Source: an uncultured Ruminococcus sp.
Lineage (GTDB): Bacteria; Bacillota; Clostridia; Oscillospirales; Acutalibacteraceae
Length of the DNA stretch: 14,861 bases
Direction of reading: 5' to 3'
Assembly (NCBI GenBank): GCA_937892835.1
Contig: CALBHM010000370.1
Location: 1 to 14,861, forward strand
The notes beneath the pieces are model-generated. The model was not told the DNA's origin. It saw nothing but the letters and a program-made list of their open reading frames with translations, and did not search any database. Within the stretch, counting starts at the first letter, position 1. Each line of letters begins with the position of its first letter. The position numbers and the translations under genes were made by a program. Of this stretch, positions 1 through 6,271 are shown in pieces.

Positions 1-66
1 CTCTGACAGTCCACCGGACTGTCATTCACTACCGTGTCGACACTTCGCTACCCTAAAAGGGAGCCA
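1..66. repeat. Palindromic repeat fragment at the left window edge
   Basis: The stretch has a perfect 8-bp hairpin (GACAGTCC at 5-12 with GGACTGTC at 16-23), then a GTGTCGACAC palindrome near 34-43, then 'ccctaaaagggagcc' at about 51-65. The last part matches the 'cccctaaaagggagcc' block at 5736-5751. It is probably the right part of an intergenic repeat element of which other copies lie at 5710-5799. No gene is seen; the short minus-strand ORF across 22-210 is an artefact of the repeats. Confidence 0.5.
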
Positions 67-88
67 AGATAGAATTTCATCTGACCTT

Positions 89-196
89 GGGTCGATGTGG
101 TCATCGACCCCTACGAATTGTTCTCTAACCGTACCTCTGCGTAACATTGCTTTTCTGCACTTATCGTAGGGTGCGATGCCCACATCGCACCTTGGA
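89..196. repeat. 109-bp-class intergenic repeat, copy A
   Basis: The copy begins with a palindrome (GGTCGATG and CATCGACC arms, 4-nt loop) and ends with another (GGTGCGATG and CATCGCACC arms). It matches 5481-5589 nearly base for base: I count only a few substitutions and one indel over about 108 bases. Both copies have the same orientation. The paired palindromic ends give it the look of a small non-coding mobile or REP-like element. Confidence 0.8.
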
Positions 197-212
197 AATT
201 TTCTGTTCAAAT

Positions 213-353
213 CCCCACCACCGCAAGCGGTCCCCCTCCCCTTGCTTCAAGGGGAGGCTTGAAAAGTTTCTGCTAACTTAAAAAACTATGAAATCAACAT
301 CTTGTTCAGCCTCCCCTGATTGTTAGGGGAGGTGTCTCGAAGAGACGGTGGGG
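213..353. repeat. Composite inverted-repeat element (MITE-like)
   Basis: The outer arms are CCCCACC at 213-219 and GGTGGGG at 347-353. Inside are two strong hairpins, CTCCCCTTG/CAAGGGGAG (236-256) and CCTCCCCT/AGGGGAGG (310-332), plus GTCTC/GAGAC at 334-346. The whole 141 bp is roughly self-complementary end to end. There is no open frame, which is typical of small palindromic intergenic elements. Mobility is inferred and not shown. Confidence 0.6.
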
Positions 354-423
354 TTATTAAAAAAGAAAAACAAGAAGAAAAGTCGAAAAAAGTTAATTTT
401 TAGATAAAAATTCCCGTCTTTTC

Positions 424-492
424 GTAGGGGCGACCATTGGTCGTCCTTTTAATTTCTGCTGATTTTGGCGGACGTGCAATGCACGCCCCTAC
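424..492. repeat. 69-bp element with 9-bp perfect terminal inverted repeats
   Basis: The ends GTAGGGGCG (424-432) and CGCCCCTAC (484-492) are exact reverse complements. Each end carries its own internal palindrome (GACCATTGGTC near 432-442 and GTGCAATGCAC near 473-483). It is non-coding. The 'GTAGGGGCG...' end resembles the CCCTACG edges of the 109-bp repeat, so the families may be related. Confidence 0.65.
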
Positions 493-588
493 TAAATCAA
501 ATTCAATTTCATTAAACTTTTTAATGCTTTGCAACGCAAAGCCACCAATTCTTTTCACTCTTCACTTTTATCTCTTCTCTTGATATAT

Positions 589-629
589 GGTACTGCCCCG
601 AGCGAAAATGCGTTGTGCGGTAAATTTAC
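589..629. repeat. Direct repeat DR1, first copy, downstream of mutL
   Basis: The block starts 'ggtactgccccgagcgaaa', continues 'atgcgttg', and ends 'taaatttac'. It recurs at 692-733 with few changes. Both copies lie just past the 3' end of mutL (minus strand). I see no classical stem plus T-tract in them, so they are not clearly the mutL terminator. Confidence 0.6.
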
Positions 630-691
630 CTTTAAATCTAAATTGATGGAAATTTGTTCAGAACGCTTTTTGCAGTGAGGGAGCTGTACGA

Positions 692-733
692 GGTACTGCC
701 CCGAGCGAAAAATGCGTTATGGGCAAATTTACA
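692..733. repeat. Direct repeat DR1, second copy, abutting the mutL stop
   Basis: This second copy of the 589-629 block has the same 'ggtactgccccgagcgaaa' core followed by 'aatgcgtta' and 'caaatttac'. It ends five bases from the mutL stop codon. The 62 bases between the two copies hold nothing recognisable. Confidence 0.6.
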
Positions 734-737
734 CAAT

Positions 738-2681
738 TTAAACACGGCCGAAGTTTTTTTCAATCTCATACCTTGACATTTCTATCAAAACAGGTCTGCC
801 GTGCGGACAATATCTGATGTCGGGATTGTTAAGAAGGCTTTCGACGAACTTATTCAGCTCATAGTCGGTCGTTCTGTCGCCTGCTTTTATAGCGGCACGG
901 CAAGCGGTTGAATGATAAATCCAATCGAGCTTTTCGGGAACAAGCTCTTTTTGACTTGAAACAAGATAACCGGCAAGCTCCATGATGACCTCGGCAAGGT
1001 CTGCATCCGCAACCGCCGTAGGGCACTCATTGACAATAACCATTCCGCCGCCGAAGTCCTCGACGTGATATCCGGCCTTTTCAAGCAGGTCAAGATTATC
1101 GAGAACCGCCGAGTACTCCTCTTTGCTGAGGGTCACTGTCACGGGAGCGAGAAGCATTTGAGTTTCGATGCCGTCACGGTTCGCCTTGAATTTTTCAAAG
1201 AGCATACGCTCGTGTGCGGCGTGCTTGTCGATTATCAGGAGCTTTTTGCCCTGCTCGACAAGTATGTAGGTTTTGAACGCTTCGCCGATAACTCTGTACG
1301 GTTCAACCTCGGGGCGAACTTCTTCAACGATCGGCTGAATCGGTTCAGGCTCGATTGACGGCTGTTCCGCAACCGGCTCGGGCTTTGTTTGCACAACGGG
1401 AGAAATCTCCTGCGTCGTCGGATTAAAGCACGGAATAAGATCGGGTGTTTCGTCCTTTTCTATTTCAAATTTTGAGTTGTTATCGTTAAAAACAATAGGT
1501 TCGGATTTCGGCGTTTCAACCGTTTTTCTGAATTCGGTTGAGGTTGTGTTCGTCCAAAAATCCTGTTTTGGCTGAGCTTCTTTTTTTATCTGCTCAAGCT
1601 GCTGTTCGTATATTTTTATCTGCTTGCCCTCGGCCGGTCTCGGCATAAACTGACGATTGACCTTCTGCTGAAATGAAGCCTGAACTCTCGTGTCGCCCTG
1701 CTGCAGAGCCGATTTTGCGCAGTAATAAACCGCATTGAAAATCATCTTTTCGTTAGCGAAGCGAACCTCGGTTTTAGCCGGGTGAACGTTGACGTCCACT
1801 GCACCGGGAGCAATCTGTATTTTAAGCACGCAGGCCGGGAATTTGCCGACCATGATAGAATTTTTGTAGGCTTCCTCAAGGGCAACCATGCCGGTGCGTG
1901 TTTTTATAAATCTGTCGTTCAAAAAGAAATACTGCATCATTCGGTTCGGACGGGCATTGAACGGCTTTGAAATATAGCCGCTGACTCTCACGCCCTCCAG
2001 CTCATAGTCGCAGGGAATAAGCGTTGAAGCAAAGTCCTTGCCGAGCACCTTATATATTGCGCTGTCAAGCTTTCCGTCGCCCGAAGTGAAGAGCACGTCC
2101 TTTGAATCCCTGATAAAACGAACGCTGACCTCGGGGTGAGAAAGTGCAATTCTGTCAACGACTGCGGCAACAGCATTGCCCTCGCTGACGTCCTTTTTGA
2201 GGAATTTCATTCTCGCAGGCGTGTTGTAGAAAAGGTCACGGACAATCAATGTTGTTCCCTTCGGGCAGCCTGCGTCATCAAGAACGGTTTCCTCGCCGCC
2301 CTCAATACAATAGCGTGTTCCGACGTCCTCGTTTTCGCCCCTTGTCATGACCTCGACCCGTGAAACAGCGGCAATAGAGGCCAACGCTTCACCACGGAAG
2401 CCAAGGGTGCAAATTGCGTTCAAATCGTCTGCGGTGGAAATCTTGCTCGTCGCATGGCTGATAAAAGCCTTGCGAATATTATCACGGTCGATTCCGCAGC
2501 CGTTGTCGGTTATGCGAATATAAGTAATTCCGCCACGCTTTATTTCAAGGGTAATCTTATCCGCTCCTGCATCAATCGCATTTTCCATTATCTCCTTGAC
2601 AATGGAAGCCGGACGCTCGACAACCTCACCGGCGGCGATAAGCTCGGCAATGTGTTTTGGTAAAATATTTATTTGCGGCAT
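738..2681 (-). CDS. mutL: DNA mismatch repair protein MutL
   Basis: A 647-aa MutL. It couples MutS mismatch recognition to strand incision in post-replicative repair. The N-terminal GHKL ATPase is intact: catalytic Glu30 and Asn34 in 'KEIMENAIDAGA', then DNGCGI, HATSKI and GFRGEALASI. A low-complexity Pro/Glu-rich linker (about residues 340-460) leads to the dimerisation/endonuclease domain. There, 'DKHAAHERMLFE' (485-496) matches the metal-binding DQHA(x)2E(x)4E motif with Lys in place of Gln. An ACR motif follows near 590, and 'CPHGRP' lies at 625-630. So this is the nicking-type MutL of bacteria without MutH. On the minus strand GAGGTGATC sits 5 nt before the ATG. It lies downstream of mutS, separated by a 123-bp gap that holds a palindromic repeat. 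Confidence 0.97.
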   Translation of the reverse strand: MPQINILPKHIAELIAAGEVVERPASIVKEIMENAIDAGADKITLEIKRGGITYIRITDNGCGIDRDNIRKAFISHATSKISTADDLNAICTLGFRGEALASIAAVSRVEVMTRGENEDVGTRYCIEGGEETVLDDAGCPKGTTLIVRDLFYNTPARMKFLKKDVSEGNAVAAVVDRIALSHPEVSVRFIRDSKDVLFTSGDGKLDSAIYKVLGKDFASTLIPCDYELEGVRVSGYISKPFNARPNRMMQYFFLNDRFIKTRTGMVALEEAYKNSIMVGKFPACVLKIQIAPGAVDVNVHPAKTEVRFANEKMIFNAVYYCAKSALQQGDTRVQASFQQKVNRQFMPRPAEGKQIKIYEQQLEQIKKEAQPKQDFWTNTTSTEFRKTVETPKSEPIVFNDNNSKFEIEKDETPDLIPCFNPTTQEISPVVQTKPEPVAEQPSIEPEPIQPIVEEVRPEVEPYRVIGEAFKTYILVEQGKKLLIIDKHAAHERMLFEKFKANRDGIETQMLLAPVTVTLSKEEYSAVLDNLDLLEKAGYHVEDFGGGMVIVNECPTAVADADLAEVIMELAGYLVSSQKELVPEKLDWIYHSTACRAAIKAGDRTTDYELNKFVESLLNNPDIRYCPHGRPVLIEMSRYEIEKNFGRV

Positions 2682-2763
2682 AAGATCACCTCTTTTTGAA
2701 TTATTTAATCTTTATTTTTGTCAGATTTCCTACATGGGAGCACCGATTGTTTCTTCTGGCCTT

Positions 2764-2791
2764 GGGTCGATGTCACATCGACCGCTACGAA
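2764..2791. repeat. Palindromic repeat inside the mutS-mutL gap
   Basis: GGTCGATGT and ACATCGACC form a 9-bp perfect stem around a single base, flanked by 'ttcttctggcctt' (2751-2763) and a CGCTACG edge. The flank and stem match the repeat at 5762-5799, and the stem matches the starts of the 89 and 5481 copies. It lies between the mutS stop and the mutL ribosome binding site, where it would form an RNA hairpin in a mutS-mutL transcript. Confidence 0.6.
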
Positions 2792-2804
2792 AAGGGAAAA
2801 TTTC

Positions 2805-5414
2805 TCACAGCCTGTCCGCTCTGTTTTTCAGCTCATAGAGCTTTTGCAAAGCCTCGATCGGCGTAAGTGTATTTATATCAATCGTTTTAAGCTCCTCGAC
2901 AATCTCATTGCTCTCATTTGAAGCGAATGAAATTTGCATATCGTCATCGTCGCTCTTTTCGACCGTTCTGATTACGGTAACTGCGCCCTTTTCCTCAAGC
3001 TCTTTGAGAATATCCTTGGCACGGCTGACAACGGCATTCGGAACACCTGCAAGCTTGGCAACCTCGATACCGTAGCTGCCGTCCGCTCCGCCGCGAACAA
3101 TTCTTCTGAGGAACGTTATGTCGTCGCCCCTCTTCTTGACGGAGATGTTGTAATTCTTCGTTCCGCCGATTTCGTTTTCAAGCTCGGTCAATTCATGATA
3201 ATGCGTTGCAAAAAGCGTCTTTGCGCCGAGCTTTTTCGGGTCGGCGGTGTATTCCAGCACGGCACGGGCAATGCTCATGCCGTCAAATGTCGACGTTCCT
3301 CGGCCGATTTCGTCAAAAATCAACAGGCTTTTCTTCGTTGCGTTTTTCAGAATATTAGCAACCTCACTCATCTCGACCATGAATGTCGATTGACCCGACG
3401 CAAGGTCATCGCTTGCACCGACTCGGGTGAAGATACTGTCAACAAGTCCTATCTGCGCACTTGAAGCCGGAACAAAGCTGCCGCATTGCGCCATGAGAAC
3501 AATAAGCGCAACCTGACGCATATAAGTCGATTTACCTGCCATGTTCGGGCCTGTGATTATCGCACAACGATTGTCCTTGCAGTCAAGAACCGTATCATTC
3601 GGCACAAACGGCGTATCCTTCATCATTTTTTCGACAACGGGATGTCTGCCGTCCTTGATGATTATCTCATCGCCGTCCGTCATTATCGGACACGAATAAT
3701 CGTTCTGCTGAGCGACCTTTGCAAAGGAACAAAGCGCATCAACGGTTGCGACCGCATGGGCGGTTTTCTGAATTCTGTAAAGCTCATCGGCAACCTTGCC
3801 TCTGACCTGAACAAAAATCTCGTATTCAAGCTTTACGATTCGCTCCTGTGCGCCGAGAACCTTGGCTTCAAGGTCTTTCAGCTCACTCGTTATAAATCGC
3901 TCGCAGTTTGCAAGCGTCTGTTTTCTTATGTATTCCTCGGGAACAAGCTCCTTAAACGCATTCGGCACCTCGATATAGTAACCGAAAACTCGGTTGTAGC
4001 CGATTTTCAGCTTCTTGATTCCCGTTTTTTCCTGCTCGGTCTGCTGAATGGCGGCAATATATCCCTTGCCGTTATGCACAATGTCCCTCAGCTCGTCAAG
4101 CTCGGCGTTGAAGCCGTCCTTTATCATGTCACCCTCACGGACGGTGAACGGCGGCTCCTCCTGAATCGCCTTGTCAATAAGCTCGGCAACGTCCGTCAGA
4201 AGGTCAATGCTTCTGCAAGTCTCGCCGAGAAGTGCCGATTTGCACTCGGAAATTCCGCTCTTGATATCAGGCAAAAGCTGTATTGCCGCAAGAAGCGAAC
4301 GAAGCTCCTTCGCATTGGCGGTTTCGTAAACGATTCTTGCCATCAGTCTTTCCATATCGCTGACGTTTGAAATAGCCGCTATCTCGTTTTCGAGAAGGAC
4401 GGAATCGTCAAACAGCTCGCCGACGGCGTTGTGTCTCTTGGTAATCTTCGCAAGATTGACCAGCGGCTGCTCAATCCAGTTTCTGACAAGACGCTTGCCC
4501 ATTGCGGTTTTCGTCTTATCAAGCACCCACAGGAGAGTTCCCCTGCGTTCCCTGTTTCGCATCGTTTCGGTCAATTCGAGATTTCTTCGGGAAGAAAAAT
4601 CAATTTTCATGAACTGATTTTCCGAATAAAAGTCAATCTCCCGAATATTATCAAGACCCGATTTCTGCACCTCGGTCAGGTAATCAATCGTTGCGCCGAG
4701 AGCGCAGACAGCCTCGTTACTTTCCTCAATGCCAAGTTCGGTTAAGCTCTTTTTGAAATGGTTCGTTATGATTTGACGGCAGTAATCGACGTTGATTTTT
4801 TCCTCGTCAATACTGTCGGCTGTACATTCAACACGGTTCTTTATGAATTCCCTGATTTTATCGTTCTTAACAACGGCGGAATTGTAGCGAATCTCCGTCG
4901 GCATATATCGGCCGAGTTCATTGACGATCTCGTTGCCGACCGACTTTGAATCAAGCTGAGTAAGGTTCAGCTCGCCGGTTGAAACGTCGGCAAAGCAAAC
5001 GCCCGCAGCATTGCCGTTGAGCCAGATTGAGCAAAGGAAATTGTTCTTCGACTCGTCAAGCATACTGCTCTCGATAACCGTACCGGGAGTCAAAACACGA
5101 ATAACGTCACGCTTGACTATGCCCTTTGCCGTCGCAGGGTCCTCGGTCTGTTCGCAGATAGCAACCTTGTAGCCCCTTGAAACGAGCCTTGCGATGTAGG
5201 AATCGACGCTGTGAAACGGCACACCGCACATGGGCGCACGCTCCGCCTGACCGCAGTCTCTGCCAGTCAGTACAAGCTCCAGCTCCCTTGACGCAACCTT
5301 GGCATCCTCAAAGAACATCTCGTAGAAGTCACCGAGTCTGAACATAAGGATAGTATCCTGATATTCTTTTTTGATTTCAAGATATTGCTTCATCATCGGC
5401 GTCATTTCTGCCAT
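2805..5414 (-). CDS. mutS: DNA mismatch repair protein MutS
   Basis: An 869-aa MutS, the mismatch-recognition ATPase. The N-terminal mismatch-binding domain has the Phe-x-Glu reader in 'GDFYEMF' (Phe30, Glu32). The connector, lever and clamp domains follow. The ABC-type ATPase has Walker A 'GPNMAGKST' at about 621-629, Walker B/signature 'DEIGRGTSTFDG' near 698, and the 'FATHYHEL' histidine loop. A C-terminal 'QISFAS' near 827-832 fits the beta-clamp-binding motif seen in other MutS proteins. The protein is full length and uninterrupted. The start is set by GAGGTG about 8 nt before the ATG at the minus-strand 5' end. No clear promoter was found in the repeat-rich region upstream. It is transcribed toward mutL and is probably co-transcribed with it. 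Confidence 0.97.
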   Translation of the reverse strand: MAEMTPMMKQYLEIKKEYQDTILMFRLGDFYEMFFEDAKVASRELELVLTGRDCGQAERAPMCGVPFHSVDSYIARLVSRGYKVAICEQTEDPATAKGIVKRDVIRVLTPGTVIESSMLDESKNNFLCSIWLNGNAAGVCFADVSTGELNLTQLDSKSVGNEIVNELGRYMPTEIRYNSAVVKNDKIREFIKNRVECTADSIDEEKINVDYCRQIITNHFKKSLTELGIEESNEAVCALGATIDYLTEVQKSGLDNIREIDFYSENQFMKIDFSSRRNLELTETMRNRERRGTLLWVLDKTKTAMGKRLVRNWIEQPLVNLAKITKRHNAVGELFDDSVLLENEIAAISNVSDMERLMARIVYETANAKELRSLLAAIQLLPDIKSGISECKSALLGETCRSIDLLTDVAELIDKAIQEEPPFTVREGDMIKDGFNAELDELRDIVHNGKGYIAAIQQTEQEKTGIKKLKIGYNRVFGYYIEVPNAFKELVPEEYIRKQTLANCERFITSELKDLEAKVLGAQERIVKLEYEIFVQVRGKVADELYRIQKTAHAVATVDALCSFAKVAQQNDYSCPIMTDGDEIIIKDGRHPVVEKMMKDTPFVPNDTVLDCKDNRCAIITGPNMAGKSTYMRQVALIVLMAQCGSFVPASSAQIGLVDSIFTRVGASDDLASGQSTFMVEMSEVANILKNATKKSLLIFDEIGRGTSTFDGMSIARAVLEYTADPKKLGAKTLFATHYHELTELENEIGGTKNYNISVKKRGDDITFLRRIVRGGADGSYGIEVAKLAGVPNAVVSRAKDILKELEEKGAVTVIRTVEKSDDDDMQISFASNESNEIVEELKTIDINTLTPIEALQKLYELKNRADRL

Positions 5415-5480
5415 CTGTTTTCACCTCATAAATTGAACTTCGTTGGTTTTATTCGTCTTTATCTATTCTCTTTCAGTCTC

Positions 5481-5589
5481 GGGTCGATGTGGTCATCGAC
5501 CCCTACGGAATGTTCTCTAACCGTACCTCTGCGTAACATTACTTTTTCTGCACTTATCGTAGGGTGCGATGCCCACATCGCACCTTGGA
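5481..5589. repeat. 109-bp-class intergenic repeat, copy B
   Basis: Near-identical, same-orientation copy of 89-196, including both end palindromes and the middle block ('ctctaaccgtacctctgcg'). It lies upstream of mutS. The two copies therefore bracket the mutS-mutL pair about 5.4 kb apart. Confidence 0.8.
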
Positions 5590-5617
5590 TTTTGTCTTTA
5601 AATTGCCTTTTCTTTAT

Positions 5618-5678
5618 CCCCTCCGTCGTCAAGGACGATACCGTCTCGCTGCGGCGGTTTGCGCCGAAGTTGGAGGGG
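5618..5678. repeat. 61-bp unit with CCCCTCC/GGAGGGG inverted ends
   Basis: CCCCTCC at 5618-5624 and GGAGGGG at 5672-5678 are exact inverted ends. Inside is a CGGCG/CGCCG hairpin (about 5652-5666). It is the same style of element as 213-353 but not a direct copy. It is non-coding. Confidence 0.5.
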
Positions 5679-5709
5679 TTAAAAGAAAATTTCAGCAGAC
5701 TTTCAAAAA

Positions 5710-5799
5710 CCCCTCAGTCAGCTTCGCTGACAGCTCCCCTAAAAGGGAGCCGAGATAAAACTTCTTCTGGCCTCGGGTCGATGGTCATCGGCTTTACGG
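5710..5799. repeat. Composite palindromic repeat between mutS and the met operon
   Basis: It holds two perfect hairpins, GTCAGC/GCTGAC (5717-5731) and GCTCCC/GGGAGC (5733-5750). The text then reads 'cgagataaaacttcttctgg' and ends in a shortened GGTCGATG palindrome (5776-5792). Its left half matches 51-70 and its right half matches 2751-2791, so it shows how these families join. The rest of this spacer, 5800-5890, is AT-rich with no gene. Confidence 0.55.
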
Positions 5800-5897
5800 A
5801 ATATGCCCTTGTCGAACATTGCCGCAAGCCGCCTTTTTACCTGTTACCGCCCTAATTATAAATTACCAAAAAAACCAAAAAATTTTTAAAAAAGGGA

Positions 5898-5926
5898 TTG
5901 ACAAACGCACATCACTGTGCTATTAT
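5898..5926 (+). promoter_or_regulatory. Sigma-A-type promoter of the methionine transport operon
   Basis: TTGACA (5898-5903), exactly 17 bp, then TATTAT (5921-5926). This is close to the consensus housekeeping promoter. Transcription should start near 5932-5934, about 43 nt before the first leader-peptide ATG. Confidence 0.85.
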
Positions 5927-5935
5927 ATCGTCAAC

Positions 5936-5950
5936 CTACCGAACGGGTAG
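5936..5950. promoter_or_regulatory. Dyad at the transcription start, possible operator
   Basis: CTACC (5936-5940) and GGTAG (5946-5950) form a 5-bp dyad around a 5-nt centre, starting just after the expected +1. The position suits a repressor site, but it could equally be a small 5' RNA hairpin. CTACC/GGTAG dyads of this size remind me of Rrf2-family sulfur or Fe-S regulator sites; that link is a guess. Confidence 0.35.
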
Positions 5951-5975
5951 TCAATTTTGAAAGGAGAACGGCATC

Positions 5976-6077
5976 ATGGCAGCAGTATTTACCGCAACCT
6001 ATACCACCGGAATGTGCATGTGTATGCGCACTTCTTGTCATGCCCTTTTTTCGATGCGTTCTCAATTCACAGTCTGA
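5976..6077 (+). CDS. Cys/Met-rich leader peptide (33 aa), transcription attenuation
   Basis: A short ORF with AAGGAG at 5961-5966, 9 nt before its ATG, and right behind a strong promoter. Residues 13-17 read Met-Cys-Met-Cys-Met, followed by Arg-Thr-Ser-Cys-His; a further Met is at 27. Five Met (including the start) and three Cys in 33 codons is extreme. The stop lies 21 nt before a rho-independent hairpin. This matches the layout of amino-acid leader peptides (for example trp and his leaders, and the polycysteine uORFs of mycobacteria): ribosome stalling on Met or Cys codons would decide whether the hairpin stops transcription before metQNI. The peptide need not have a function of its own. 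No antiterminator pairing was worked out, so the mechanism is inferred from layout. Confidence 0.7.
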   Translation: MAAVFTATYTTGMCMCMRTSCHALFSMRSQFTV

Positions 6078-6098
6078 ATGATTTTTAAATCGCTTTTG

Positions 6099-6134
6099 AC
6101 CGGGAACCTCGAAAGGGTTTCCGGTTTATTTTTT
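6099..6134 (+). terminator. Intrinsic terminator acting as attenuator upstream of metQ
   Basis: The arms ACCGGGAACCT (6099-6109) and GGGTTTCCGGT (6115-6125) pair over 11 bp with two G-T wobbles and a 5-nt loop. They run into TTTATTTTTT (6125-6134). It stands between the Cys/Met leader peptide and the rest of the operon, so it must be read through for metQ to be expressed. Confidence 0.85.
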
Positions 6135-6146
6135 GGAGGGATTTTT

Positions 6147-6212
6147 ATGTTGAAAAAATTTACGGTTCTTCTCAGAGCCAACTACAGATTCGGTCGAATG
6201 TGCCGATGTTGA
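6147..6212 (+). CDS. Second small ORF (21 aa) ending Arg-Met-Cys-Arg-Cys
   Basis: An ORF with GGAGGG at 6135-6140, 6 nt before its ATG and directly after the attenuator T-tract. The peptide is basic ('MLKKFTVLLRANYRF', then 'GRMCRC') and stops 59 nt before metQ. It again ends on Met and Cys codons. That could mean a second stalling peptide controlling metQ translation or read-through. It could also be a real small basic protein or a chance ORF; the strong ribosome binding site and the repeated Met-Cys theme argue against chance. No terminator was seen between it and metQ. Confidence 0.5.
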   Translation: MLKKFTVLLRANYRFGRMCRC

Positions 6213-6271
6213 CATAATGATAAAAAATTGGTAAAATAACAATAATTTCTTAAAAGAAAGGTAGATATATC

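Noticed and set aside
213..492. Insertion sequence
   Set aside because: The inverted ends look element-like, but the units are too short for a transposase and none is encoded nearby.
1..737. CRISPR array or tRNA/rRNA genes in the repeat-rich left region
   Set aside because: The repeats differ in length and sequence and are not evenly spaced, so there is no array. No tRNA cloverleaf or rRNA-like sequence was recognised.
3486..4370. Plus-strand 294-aa open frame across mutS
   Set aside because: It is antisense to well-conserved MutS coding sequence, has no family-like sequence or good ribosome site, and arises from the codon bias of the real gene.
5385..5855. Plus-strand 156-aa open frame over the repeat block upstream of mutS
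   Set aside because: It runs through palindromic repeats and the 5' end of mutS, its product has no protein-like pattern, and it has no convincing start.
5898..6271. SAM riboswitch or T-box upstream of metQ
   Set aside because: I looked for the conserved SAM-I core and the T-box motif and saw neither. The leader is instead occupied by two ORFs and a terminator.
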